A stretch of 64,000 bases of DNA from Symbiodinium natans (GCA_905221605.1 CAJNDS010002435.1:1270037-1334036); one strand, 5' to 3'. Numbered from the stretch's first letter, positions 11,634-22,740 are shown. Made by a program: numbers and translations. The notes: generated by a model not told the origin, from the letters alone.

Positions 11634-12113
11634 GTGCAAGCTGCAGCGCTGGGTTGTGCAACTTGCGTGGAGCGAGGGGGTCCACCCTGCTTCAAGCTAC
11701 CGGAAAGAAATCGAATGAAGGAAGGGCAATCAGTACAAGTCCAAGAGGGGCAAGTGGACCCGATACAATGGTACGCAGCTGATATGCATAGAGTCTCTAA
11801 CACGATGACCGAAAAGCAAGATGGAGGTGAATCCGAGCCCCAGCTTGGCGTAGCTGTTTCGCAGACTTTGAGGAGCTACAGTACGCCTGAAATAAGGATC
11901 CACTTTGATTGGGATGCTTGCTTGACTGTATTATTGTGGGTTAGCCGTGTCAGCTGCCAGAGGTCAGGAATAACTGAGCCCGCCGACGACAACCCCCTCA
12001 CGGAGTTGGAAGGAACGCGCGAAGTCGTAGAAGAAACCAACGCTTCCGGGAGCGCTGGCGCAGCGATTTGGGCTTGCGCCCTGAGCCCGAGCCACAGAGT
12101 AAAGATGTCGTGA
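11634..12113 (+). CDS. Open frame of uncertain status
   Basis: A 159-codon frame ends at TGA. Its last third (PADDNPLTELEGTREVVEE) looks protein-like. It follows the sixth cassette and may contain one more exon of the same gene. No counterpart elsewhere in the window and no domain were recognised. Confidence 0.2.
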   Translation: MQAAALGCATCVERGGPPCFKLPERNRMKEGQSVQVQEGQVDPIQWYAADMHRVSNTMTEKQDGGESEPQLGVAVSQTLRSYSTPEIRIHFDWDACLTVLLWVSRVSCQRSGITEPADDNPLTELEGTREVVEETNASGSAGAAIWACALSPSHRVKMS

Positions 12114-12199
12114 CTTGAAGCATCTCCAAGCACACGGCTCGGCGCTACCGGGGCAGCCAAGAGGCGATTGCGTCTTTCTTAGGAGATTCTGTCAGAGCA

Positions 12200-12720
12200 C
12201 TAGTGCAACGACGGTGCAACGACCATGTTTGCAAGTCCTGCTTTGTGAACTCCATTGCCGTCATTTTGTTTTCAAGAGGCGCATGTCAGAATCTCATGTC
12301 TCTATAATAATCTGGCGCGTCTCCTTGGCGAATAGCCAGGGCAGATGGTCAGCCACAGCGCGTGGGTGTCGGTACCAGCACAGGGCAATTAACCTTGCAA
12401 AATCTGAAAGACCTCAAGCATACTGAAAAGCCTCCTCGTCTACTGGAGAGACTTGGTGTGCATCAGTGATGCACTGGGTCCACACTCACCAGCCCTTTCC
12501 CTAGGGACCTTGTGGCAGTGTACGAAAAATCTTTTGCCAGCGAGTGCGCACCTGGGCAAAGCATCAACAGCACAACAAGATGGAGACATATGATTTCGGC
12601 TTTTGTCCATTTGCGCATGGCTGGCAACTTTAGCCGCTGAAGCAGGCGTGCGCATGATTCGCGAGTCAAAAGGGAGCCCAGGGCAGTGCGAGGGGTTACA
12701 TTGTTGCTGCCTTCCTTGGA
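12200..12720 (+). repeat. Dispersed duplication, copy 1 (partner at 24400-24800)
   Basis: Shared text in the same order includes GGCGAATAGC, a GTGCGCACCTGGGCAA-like stretch, GCCGCTGAAGCAGGCGTGC and ATTCGTGA/ATTCGCGA. Spacing is similar near 24480, 24605, 24745 and 24765. Sequence between the blocks is diverged. This may be an old duplication or a mobile element; no transposase or terminal repeats were seen. Confidence 0.6.
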
Positions 12721-12984
12721 ACGAATGGATTTTTAAAAAGCACTCAAGCAGCAAGTGTTCCTGATCCGGTCGGTCCACGCACCTCACAGCTACGAACTTG
12801 GCCCACTAGCGGCCTCAGCCCGGCGCTGTGGTAGCACATGGCAACTGGTTTCCGTGCCTGTCAGCTGTTGGCTTAGATCTTTGGCCTCAGCACCGCACCG
12901 TGCTGTACAGTATCATCAGGCGGCATCGCGCACGGACAAAGGTCAAAGATTTGGCAGCCAGTTTCGGCAGTTGAGTCCAGAAGT

Positions 12985-13215
12985 GGATGTAGGGCGTGAA
13001 GTCATTATCGACCATCATTCTGCCCACCTTACGAGGGACATTGCGCTCAAGTGAAGCAATCATCGACACACCTGCCGAATGGCTCATGAGTGGGTGGTCA
13101 TTGGGATCGTTTGCCGTCCATGTTCAACCTCTGGAGCCAAGGGAAGATCACAAGCTGACCCCAAGGTCCTGTAATGTTTCTGTAATGTCCTGTACACCAA
13201 CCTTTGAGCTGATGA
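12985..13215 (+). repeat. Segmental duplication, copy 2 (partner at 930-1170)
   Basis: Matches 930-1170 in order and orientation, with shared GAAGTCATTATCGACCA-like text, CACCTGCCGAATGGCTCA and GGGAAGATCACAAGCTGA. It marks the left edge of the second copy of the large duplicated block. Confidence 0.7.
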
Positions 13216-13250
13216 AGTTGTAGGTCTGTAGGGGAGGGGGAGATGAGCAG

Positions 13251-13347
13251 GCGCACATCCGCGAAGGGAGCTTTCTCGCGGAAATTTCTGACGATGCCGT
13301 TCGAGAGATGCGAGGTTTGGAGGAAAACATCAGCGTTCCTCGTCTGA
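13251..13347 (+). CDS. Candidate exon, unknown protein
   Basis: After GAGCAG the frame reads AHIREGSFLAEISDDAVREM and continues RGLEENISVPRLR, with charged and hydrophobic residues spaced as in a helix. It lies upstream of the second exon set I and probably belongs to the same gene. No family recognised. Confidence 0.4.
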
Positions 13348-13618
13348 GGGCCGGTTTGCACCAGCTCCAGTCTGCACGTTCAAAGCCCTAGCACGAGGGC
13401 CATGGCTGCGAGGACAGTCCGGGCACCAATGCCACCGCCCACCGAGCTTCAACTACGCCGATATCCGGTAGCCGTTTCATGTTGCAGCGGGAAACCGTAG
13501 CATTCCCGTGGAGCTTCCAAGCCGGAGCCTGAGACGGCATGCCATGATGTTATACAAACTCGGTTCGTAACTTCTTCGAAGCTAGCTGAACCTCGGCTCC
13601 TGGACGGAATGCTCCAAG

Positions 13619-15945
13619 GATGGAAGTTCAAGTGGAGAGTGCAAATGCTGACATGTTGCCCAAGTCCTGCTATGCCTCCTGGCTGCACGTGTCAGGATGA
13701 GGTGCCATGGGCAGAGGGGGGAGGGGGACTGTTTGTGCTCAAGTCGGAAAGTCGTTTGGGGGACAAGCAAAAAGACGAAGAAGAAGAAAAAGAAGAATAC
13801 TGCCGCTGCCCAACCCCACTCTCCCCCCAAAAAATTCCAGCTAATGCTGCTGATGCTCGCTGCCAGGATCCCCAAGCAGAAATGAAGCCTCGATGGTGTG
13901 CACCCTTGCGCCTCCCCCCCCCCCTCAACCGCGCATCATGAGGAGGCAGCATGTGGCGGCCTCAATACGGAAATGTCCTAACCGCGCGAAAACCAGGGTA
14001 GTCACAGCGTTTTCTGCGTTTTCGAAGCTCCCAGCCGCTTCCGAAACCCGGCCCGACCCGCTGATGCTCATGATGCGCACTCTTTCTGGGGTCGTTTGGG
14101 GCTGCCCGACAAAAGGCATCAAAAATGCATTTTCGGCAAAGGCAAAAAATGGGACGATGATGCGCGTACCAATCCACGACAGGCGGGAGGGGAAGGTGGA
14201 GGTGGGAGGGGACGGAAAGGTGGATGCCGTGGCGGTAAACTACACAACTCGACTGGGGGCGGCATGGCCTTTGGCGGCGGCGGCGGTGGGGAAAGAGGGC
14301 CCAGTAAGCGCCAGAGGTAGACGGTTTTCATTATCGCCTCGCATCGCGGGGGGACCGCAAATAAATCATCGCATTCGCTGGCTTGGCGATAAGCGTCCAA
14401 AACATACCCTTTTCCACGAAGCAAGCTTTGTTAGTTGTCCAGCACATTTGCATCAACATCCAGTGTTTGGATTAACCAGTCGTTGCAAATAGGAGGAAGT
14501 GGTTCCGAAATGATGCACTTGCAGCATTTGGAGTTGTCTGAAACTTTGGTACAGCTATGGCCGGTTCTGCGGGAGAACATGAAGTCTCCCCCCATGTAGA
14601 AACACTCTCATTTGCAACATGCTCAGCTGTCGCACACCTCGAACGGTGCAATTTGCAGCATTCGGAGTGCTCCAGCACCTCCAAGCTGTGAAATTCTCGC
14701 TTCTTGGGAGTTCGAGCGCATTCTTGTTTGCCATGTCCCTTCTTTCAAGAAGCTCGAGGCTTGAATGAAACTTTAATGGTATGACGATTCAATAGTACTC
14801 GTATCAGCCCCCCGTCCCGATGCAGTCTTACGATTTTTCAATGTAATTCTGCCACCAGCTGTGACTGTGGCGTTGGACGCGTGCTTCTCGTCGGACGCAC
14901 CGTATGTTGTTACTGAGGTGAGTGTGCGCGTGGGCGAAGTGCTCAAGCAAGGCAGGTACGAGCCGAAAAGAGCCACTGGGCGATGTCGATCCAGGGGGGG
15001 GGGGGGAAGTGTTTTCGTACTGTTTGTAGGCAAGAGTTCAGCAAACCATGCCACCTCACATTGTTGCGGAAGCAGCCTCAAACGCATCAACACGGCCTAC
15101 TGCAAACTCGAGGCGTACACCTTTCCAGCCATCGATCATCGCCGAGCAACTGGGCCTGTCAGCATTTACCAAGAGTCATTTTGCAATCTCAAAATCCAAT
15201 TCTCCCATGAGACTCGCAGACCCGCGCTCTTGCAATCTCAAAATCCAATTCTCCCATGAGACTCGCGGACCTGCGCTCTCAGGACGTTCGCATAGACGTC
15301 TACCAACACGTTGGCAGCTGCTCAGCCGAGTAGACGCGGCATGTGGCACATAGGTTTCTGTTGCGGTGTCTCTGCCGAAGAGCCGGAAGGCTGCCTCCTG
15401 TCCGCGGAGCCCGACAGCGCCTCCGTCCACGACGTGTTTGCCACCAGCACCCACCCGGATTTCCCGGCCATGAAGTTCAAGGCTTGGGAGGGGCGACTTG
15501 TGCTCCGGCAGTAAGTCCAGCGGCCCCCACTCCCTGGCACCCAACGAAACCCCTGGACTCGTGACTCGTTTTGCAATTGGGCAGGTGAGCATGTCCACCC
15601 GGTCCGAGGAGGTCCACAAGTCCAAGACCGATCGGGCTGCCAAGATGAAGGGCAGGGCCAAGGACGCTGATGCCGGAAGGAATCACATGCCATACCTGAT
15701 GACGAGCTGCACAACCTGCAAAAGAATCGTTGCTGGAGGCTGAAGGCCAGGCCTTGTTCTTGGCAGGAGTACTTGGGTAGGCACCGAATCGAAGTGCCAC
15801 GTCTTGAATGGCGATTTTCGTGACACGTGACTTGCATGACTTGCCGTGCAGTTGGTCAAGATTTCTAGACTGCCGTCCAAGGAAAAGCTGTCAGAAGCTG
15901 TCAAGGCATCCCGTCGCAAGTGCACAGGGCCCTCCCGGCCTCCGG
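13619..15945 (+). CDS. Exon set I, copy 2: unknown multi-exon protein
   Basis: Second copy of the 3.9-5.1 kb exons. They are about 13620-13693 (MEVQVESANADMLPKSCYA), 14918-14981 (VSVRVGEVLKQGRYEPKRA), 15105-15160 (KLEAYTFPAIDHRRATGP), 15256-15330 (RSQDVRIDVYQHVGSCSAE), 15392-15515 (SVHDVFATSTHPDFPAMKF), 15585-15672 (VSMSTRSEEVHKSKTDRAA), 15769-15802 (EYLGRHRIEVP) and 15867-15945 (SRLPSKEKLSEAVKASRRK). The first two exons are 1.2 kb apart here but adjacent in copy 1, because a GC-rich insert (13.7-14.8 kb) separates them. Exon sequence is better conserved than intron sequence, so both copies were probably coding for some time after duplication. Confidence 0.55.
14096..14320 (+). CDS. Gly/Arg-rich C-terminal tail, possible RNA-binding-type protein fragment
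   Basis: One frame encodes a glycine-rich tail (GGEGGGGRGRKGGCRGGK, then GGGMAFGGGGGGERGPSKRQ) ending at TAG. Such RGG-like tails are typical of LSm4/Sm-type and other RNA-binding proteins, but no folded domain is visible upstream. The stretch is more GC-rich than its surroundings and lies inside the insert separating duplicated exons. Overlapping frames are open too, so this is a weak call. Confidence 0.2.
   Translation: MGLPDKRHQKCIFGKGKKWDDDARTNPRQAGGEGGGGRGRKGGCRGGKLHNSTGGGMAFGGGGGGERGPSKRQR
15182..15281 (+). repeat. About 50-bp tandem duplication
   Basis: A unit beginning GCAATCTCAAAATCCAATTC and ending GACCCGCGCTCT occurs twice in direct succession (15182 and 15232). It directly precedes, and partly includes, the RSQDVRIDVYQHVG exon. 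Copy 1 of the exon (4385) has a single unit. Confidence 0.9.
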
Positions 15946-15959
15946 GAAGGTAGAGCTAC

Positions 15960-16790
15960 AGTATGGCGCTCACTCCTGCCTTGTGGTGCTCAGGGTCCGA
16001 GTTTCATAGAATTGACCGGTCCCCAAGAAAGCAAACGCAGCGCGAAGCCAAAAGACACATCTGTCGTAAGGCGACATTGACGAGAAAAAGAACCGTTGTT
16101 GGTTTTCCCAAGTCATCGAAAGGGAAGGGGTGCGCATGACCAAGCAGCACGAAAGGCAGCAAATATCTCGCATGGGCCGCTAAGTAGCATGGTGCATAGG
16201 TTTGAAAGGAAAACTCCTTTAGCCCCGCTGAGGCGCTGCTGAAGGACCGGGAGAGCAGAACTTCCGCAGCAGAAGCTGTAGCGGCGTAGCACGATGACGG
16301 CAGCATGAACTTTGCATGGCTGGGCCGACGGGCTGAGGAAATTCTTAGAATAAGTTTGCATCCCTTAGGTATCCGCGAGCAACTGCGCAGCTTTCGTGCT
16401 GGGTCTTCACCTGAAGATCGCACCACAAATCATCTCCCGCAATGGTCTCTGAGAGTCACAGTTTCATCTGCAAAGTTCCGTTTACACGTTACACCAGCGA
16501 AGACCCCAAACAGTTTAGATCACAAAGTTGAGGTTAGAGACGACCTCACCAAAGCAGGAGGCAGGGCGGCAAGTAAGCCTGAGAGCCTTATTAAATGATC
16601 ACATCCACAGTAATATGCGGCAGAAATAATGGACGTGACACAGTGGCACGTTCGCTTGGGCACGACAAAAAATGTGGGAACCCCGCTCAGGTAAAATAGT
16701 GGCTCGTTTATTGACCTTACAAAGAAAGGCTTTGGCAACACCTGCCTACATTATCGAGTAAGAGTGCCGACAAACACTAGTAAGCTAGAC
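15960..16790 (+). other. No recognisable gene; partial duplicate of 5170-5420
   Basis: 16080-16270 shares GCATGACCAA, AGCACGAA, a GAAAGGCAA-like stretch and GAGGCGCTGCTGAAGGAC with 5220-5390, in the same order. Nothing protein-like was recognised in the rest. Confidence 0.5.
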
Positions 16791-16794
16791 ATGT

Positions 16795-17062
16795 ATCGGA
16801 TAGGGGGTCTATCCGGGAAGGCATAGACCCCCCTCCATAGCCCCCCATCCCGATCGCATAGACCCCGATGGCTTTCGGATAGACCCCTATCCATAGACCC
16901 CTACCACTCCCATAGAACCCTGCAATGGGGACCTATGGCGCTCATAGGTCTACCCGAAACGGATAGGTATCTGCAGGGAGAGATAGACCCCTGTGTTTCT
17001 CGGATAGGGGTCTATGACCGACAGGCCCCTACCGGAAATGGATAGGAGTCTATTCTCCCCCA
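16795..17062. repeat. GGATAGGGGTCTATG palindromic repeat cluster
   Basis: About ten copies of GGATAGGGGTCTATG and its reverse complement CATAGACCCCTATCC are packed into 270 bp in both orientations. Adjacent copies can form hairpins. The cluster directly abuts the CCCTAAA-like array. Confidence 0.85.
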
Positions 17063-17069
17063 CCCTCCT

Positions 17070-18360
17070 CCCTCTTAAGCCCTAAAATGTCCTAAACCCC
17101 GAACAAACCTAAGCCCTAAACTAAACAATTGAGCAAACCCGAAACCCTAAACAAATTCAAACCCTAAAGACACCTAAACCCTGAACAAACGAGAACCCCA
17201 AAGCAAACCCTCAACCCTAAGCCAACCCTAAACCCTAAACAAACCCTAAATCCTACGCAAACCCTACATCCTAAACAAACCTTAAACCAACCCTAAAACC
17301 CTTAACGCTAAAGAAACCCTAAACACCTCAAACAATCCCAAAACCCTAAACAAACCCCAAACCCCGAACAACCCCTTAAATCCTAAAACCGAAACCCTAC
17401 ATAGCCACGAAACCCTAAACAACCTCTAAATTCTAAAGCACACCCAACCCGAAGCAAACCCAAAGCAAACCCTAAACCCTAAACCCTAAACAAGCACTAA
17501 AACCCAAAACAAAACTTCAGCTCCAAACAAACCCAAAAACTTTGAACAAACCCTGTACCCCAAGGAAATCTTGACCCTAAGCAGGCCCAAACAAGCCCCG
17601 AACCCTAAGCAACTACTAAATCGTAAACAAGCCGGACCCAAAACCCTAACAAACCCTAAACCCTAAACGAGCACTAAATCTAAAGCAGCAAGCACCCGAA
17701 ACAAACCCTAAACCTGACAGCAACCTTAAGCCCTAAAGCAAAACTTGCACAAACCCTAAGTAAACCCTTAACCAGCCCTGAATAACTTACTAAACAAACC
17801 GTCAACCCTAATCAAACCCAGACCCTAAAGAAACCCTAGCCCCTAAATAAGAACCCGGCCTGGATGCACCCCCACCTTGATGTGAGTGCTGTGAACCTAG
17901 TCTTGTTGTGGGGAGATGGTGATGGGGATGCCTCGGGGCCCTTTTTGCTGAGGACGCATACGAGAGATCACGATTGTTCCCTGCGGAGTGATCCCAGAGG
18001 GGGTCTGCTAGGCGGGTGGCAAAAAAAACAGACCCCAAACCCCAAATAAACCCTAGATCCTAAGCAAGTGCTAAGCCCTAAAACTGGTGCGGCTGGACTG
18101 CTTGGCGGGTGGCAAAAAAACAACGAAACACTAAACCATAAACAAAACCCTAACCACTAGACAAACCCTAAACACAAAGCAAACCTTAAACCCTAAACAA
18201 AAACACAAAATGAACACACCCAATACCCTATCCAAACCCTCAATCCTAAACCCTAAACAAACTCTCGACGGTACTTGCACAGGATCACTTCTACAGTGAT
18301 TCCGCTTTGCACACGCAAAGAAAACAAACCCTATACGAAGCCCTAAACAAACCCCAAATC
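17070..18360 (-). repeat. Interstitial telomere-like CCCTAAA array
   Basis: More than a kilobase of degenerate AAACCCTAAAC(A)-type repeats, i.e. TTTAGGG on the minus strand, which is the plant and dinoflagellate telomere unit. Spacers of 3-8 bases (often CAA or CAAAC) occur between units. The array is interrupted at about 17845-18060 by a unique segment. GGCGGGTGGCAAAAAAA occurs twice, near 18013 and 18101. It could be a relic of chromosome fusion, telomere-mediated repair or a satellite. Confidence 0.85.
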
Positions 18361-18464
18361 CAGGTTGAAGGCAAAGTTGTCTTCGAGAGAATTCTGCCGA
18401 ATTCTCTCGGCGCAGTCTGGCTGCACTGCAGCGAAATCTTTGCGGGATTCTGCGACGCCCCTTC

Positions 18465-18990
18465 CAACATGAAGGCGATAAAGGGAAACAAGCGGAGACG
18501 CAAGCCACAGGAAATCCGCAACACCCATCCAACATGAAGGGAGAGCAAGGAAACAAGCGGAAACAAGACACAGCAGACCAACATGAATGAAATGGAGACA
18601 CACGGAGAGACCGGCCGCCTCAAACTCGGCAGACCCATCCAACATGAAGGGAGACAGGGAGAAAAGCCGAGACAAAGGCCACGTCCGGCACACCCATCCA
18701 ACATGAAGTTTGTAATGCCGAAATCTCAGTCCGGGAGGGCCCCCCCCCCAGGTGTTGCGAAGTTGTGTTGGCTAAAGCATTTGGTGCATTCAGAGCTTGA
18801 GCCTCGTGCTTGCCATTGTGGGTGATCTTGGGCCTTGGCCAATGCTCCCCCGACAACTACAGAACAGAACATGGGCCTGCCGGGTTTGCCGTGGCTTGTG
18901 TCTCCGCTTGTATTCCTTCAAGTTGGACGGGTCGGCAGGTTTTCTGTGGCTTGTGTCTCCACTCTCCCTTTGTCTCCGTGGCTTCCGCAC
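18465..18990. repeat. About 60-bp minisatellite in both orientations
   Basis: Around CATCCAACATGAAGGGAGA and ACAAGCGGAGACACAAGCCA, units recur at about 18465-18720 on the + strand. The reverse complement (TGTGGCTTGTGTCTCC) occurs twice at 18870-18990. A unique segment of about 150 bp separates the arms, so the whole could fold into an imperfect cruciform. Confidence 0.75.
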
Positions 18991-19086
18991 TGAGTCACTG
19001 GGCTTCTTTCAAATCCTCGTAACACCACGGTACGTGGGGAATTCAGCTCCGAAAGGCATCCCCTGAGTCAAGCAGGAGCAGCCTGC

Positions 19087-19134
19087 TGACGCTGTCGATT
19101 TCGTGTGCAAGTACCTGGCCGTGCTTTGGCGGAA
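19087..19134 (+). CDS. Exon F, copy 2 (DAVDFVCKYLAVLW)
   Basis: Matches the exon at 5660-5708 with mostly synonymous changes. Upstream, ATCCCCTGA...GAGCAG is shared too. Confidence 0.45.
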
Positions 19135-19380
19135 GCCAGAAACAAGCAAGCAGGACGCCCACAAAAAAAGTCTCCAATTCTCGTAGAGCGTAGGTACTGT
19201 CACTGGCTGATGAAGGATCCCAGACAGCCTGACCAGAAACCCTATCCTTGCAGTGCCGAAGATTCAACAGATGCCGGGTCGCGCAGTCAACCATCAGGAC
19301 ATACCAACCTTATCCTCCTTGTCCCGGGCCCCCTTCGTTTTGCAGGGCCGGGGTCTGGCCCTGGCCATACCCGGAACCCA

Positions 19381-19448
19381 GGGCACCAAGAAAGACGCGG
19401 ATAAGTCGGACAAGCAGCTCCCTCCTTTAGCCTCCGGCTCCTTGGGCA
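19381..19448 (+). CDS. Exon P, copy 2 (KSDKQLPPLASGSLG)
   Basis: Starts after CCCAG and reads GTKKDADKSDKQLPPLASGS. It is the counterpart of 6303-6372. The following sequence (GACATGGCAA..., TATGTAGAAGTCC..., AGCACCAAAGCTAGCTCTCGG) is also shared, so the duplicate covers intron sequence. Confidence 0.4.
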
Positions 19449-19691
19449 GAAAGAGGGATTTGAGAAGGGGAGTGGACATGGCAAAGCCACTATAGTAGTA
19501 GAAGTATGTAGAAGTCCATGCCAGGTAGCACCAAAGCTAGCTCTCGGCCGCTGCAGAAGGACAAGGACGGCACGCGCCGTGCAGACAGAGCTTGTGAATG
19601 TGTTGTTTGTGCCGTCCGATTTGAGACTACATGCAGCCACAGCTGCCTTTGCGTCGAGGAGAGTTTGTCACATGTTGGTTGTCCTTGGCAG

Positions 19692-20190
19692 GAGCCAGAG
19701 AAGCCCGGCGAAGAATCTTTCGTCAGCATTGACGGGACAGCGGGCAGAAATCTGTTGCGAAGTTCGGATCAGTTGAAACTGTCGCAGCAAGCACACATCT
19801 CAGACTGCCGAAGCATGGCGGAATTGCTGGAATTTGGCGTTTCGCAGGACCGCTCCTGTGGAAGCTGATGCCAGAGAGGAGAGGGTCCAGCGTGGAAGTT
19901 TTCCTTTGGCACTCCTGCAATGGCAAGGGGGCATGCAAGGAAAACGCAGAGATCAGACAGTTTGCAAAGCTCCGTGCCATTGCGACAGGACCCGCGCAAC
20001 GATTTGCCGGCTGTCCGGTCACAGGTTTGCCAGCTTCTGGCCGCCTGGCTGACTTTGACCGGAATTGAAGGGCAGGGAACCGCAAAAAAGGGTACGAAAT
20101 CGCCGTGGATGCGAGGTCGAGGCCGCTGACAATGGCCAGCTCGAGTCGGCCCTGAAGGATGCCAAGACCGACCCCGGAGAGGCATGTTGG
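19692..20190 (+). CDS. Exons D and E, copy 3
   Basis: Exon D ([20 protein letters not shown]) starts after TTGGCAG at 19692 and exon E ([20 protein letters not shown]) after GCGAG at 20116. After exon E this copy diverges and runs into the GT tract instead of an A-B-C cassette. It is therefore a truncated duplicate, or the cassette was lost. Confidence 0.5.
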
Positions 20191-20323
20191 GCCAACCCTG
20201 CGCTTTCCCTCTGCATGCCGCTTTACCAAGGCCGTGCAGAAGAACGACGAAGTTCGGCTCAAGGCAACTTGAGACGGCCGATGGAACACAGCATGTGAGA
20301 TTATGAAGAGCTTCTCGATTTTC

Positions 20324-20957
<634 letters not shown>

Positions 20958-21153
20958 AACTCGTCCTTGTACGAGCGTGTGTTGCAGGAGGTGCTTTGAG
21001 GGCAACATCGTGCTTGGGGTTGTTTGAGGAGTCAGGGAGATGGCTTGGGCTGACGGGTTTGTAGTGGACAATACAATCCAATGTACTTGGTGGCGGTGTA
21101 TTTTGCTTATTTTATTTCTTTTTCTTTTCTTTTTTTCCGGCCCCGTGGCCTGT

Positions 21154-21390
21154 AGGCAAGCGCACACGCAAGCAAGCAAAAGCACGCAGGCAAGCAAGCA
21201 AGCCAGCTAGCAAGCCAGCTAGCAAGCAAGCACGGAAGCAAGCGAGCGAGCGAGCGAGCAAGCCAGAGAGCAAGCAAGCACGGAAGCAGGCCAGCAAGCG
21301 AGCAAGCAGGCAAGAAAGCAAGCACGCACGGAAGCAAGCGAGCAAGCAACAAAGCAAGCAAGCAAACACGGAAACAGGCAAGCAAGGAAG
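21154..21390 (+). repeat. AAGC tetranucleotide repeat
   Basis: Degenerate (AAGC)n with CACGGAAGC, CAGGC and AGCGAGCG variants over about 235 bp. Confidence 0.95.
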
Positions 21391-21419
21391 GGAGGGTGTG
21401 AGCATTAAATTGTGTTGCA

Positions 21420-21830
21420 CATGGGGCCCCCCCCCCCCCCCCCCCTTCTTTTAAGCCGTGCAAAGCGTGCTTCAAAGCCTAAGTACTTGTTGAAACCCAT
21501 CATGTGAGCATTGTTTGCACCCCCCAACCCCCCCGCTTTTTTTAAGCCGTGCAAGGCGTGCTTCAAAGCCTATGAATCTTGCCCCAACCCCCCGCTTGTT
21601 TCTTTTAAGCCGTGCCACCCCCCCCCCCCCCCCAGCAAAGCATGCTTCAAGCCTGAGAAACTGGCTGAAACCCCATCGAAAAAAAACGAACCAAACAACA
21701 TTAATCAAATTTGCCCCCCCCCCCCCCCCCCCACCCCCGCTTTATTTAAGCCGTGCAAAGGTTACTTCAAAACCTATGAATCTGGGGAAACCCATCCTTA
21801 GATACTAATAAAATAAATCCTACGAAAAGT
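21420..21830 (+). repeat. Poly-C tandem repeat with AAGCCGTGCAAAG unit
   Basis: Four units each start with a C run of 6-20 bases, followed by CTTT...TTTAAGCCGTGCAA(A/G)G and CTTCAAAGCCTATGAATCT-like text (about 21430, 21520, 21585, 21710). The unit length is 90-130 bp. The last unit runs into A+T-rich DNA to about 21970. Confidence 0.85.
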
Positions 21831-22025
21831 AGCATGAATCCGATGAACATATTGAGGGAATGTAGCTTTTTCCTAGAGAGGGGGGAAGCCAAGAGGTCCC
21901 CCACAAGAAAACGGAGAAAAAAAAACAAGGAAAAAATGGAAAAATATGAAAAACAAAATGCAAGCCCAATATACTTTAGCACCGAATCAATCGCGAACGC
22001 TTGCCCCATCCGCTGGTTGAGATCA

Positions 22026-22740
22026 GGTGGCCAGCTTGCTGATGTCTGCCTCCGAGAATGGGGACCTGCTCAAGGCCCTCACTGAGATCAAGGAGAGATT
22101 GGGACATGAAGCGCCATGAAGCTGATCAATCTCATCAATGGAAAAGGCTTCAACACTTTATCATGTGAGGAGAGCAAGAGCAGCGACCAGAACCCCCACA
22201 TGAGCAAGGACGAGGCCCGTGAAAGAGCAGCAGGCTTACTCGTCGAGGCAGGGGCATCCCAAAATGCCCCGAAGATGCACCAAACCGCAACGGAGTTTAT
22301 GGGATACGGCATTGCTTTGGCATGTGTTTTTTCACAGTCAGTAACCCAGGCACGAACTTAGCATTCTGAGTTGTCAAAACGGTTTGCGCACTCAAAACTG
22401 AGCTGCCTGGAGTGCCTGGAGGCTGCGGAGAGCGGAAAGTTGGAGAAGGCTTTGCATTCCCGTCAGCGAGTCTGCAACCCCAGCGTCTTGCCGTGACAGA
22501 ACTGGGTTCAGGCCTTGAGCGAGCTCAAGGCTCCGACCGAGGAGCTCACCGCCCAGGTGCCTATCTTACGATAAAGATGTGATATGGTGCGATCAAAGAG
22601 AACCGAATGCAAGGATGTGTACGGAAGCGGACCCCACAGCTGTTGGAAAAGAACCCAACCGTCGCTGCTGCAGCTCCGAAGGTGGCACTCACAGAGGTCA
22701 AGCAAAGCGGACAGCTGGAGGAGGCGACCAAGGCAGACAG
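22026..22740 (+). CDS. Diverged helix-module exons (NGDL/SGKL/SGQL type)
   Basis: Four short segments resemble the cassette proteins upstream: 22026-22121 (LMSASENGDLLKALTEIKER after ATCAG), 22405-22475 (LECLEAAESGKLEKALHS), 22511-22555 (ALSELKAPTEELTAQ after TTCAG) and 22649-22736 (PKVALTEVKQSGQLEEATKA). A further frame at 22180-22300 reads MSKDEARERAAGLLVEAGA. The shared core is A-x-x-G-[DKQ]-L-x-x-A. These are probably further, older exons of the same repetitive gene or of a paralogue. Confidence 0.45.

Noticed and set aside
13893-14492. 199-codon + strand open frame
   Set aside because: Overlaps a Gly/Arg-rich frame and Pro-rich minus frames in GC-rich DNA; no recognisable domain.
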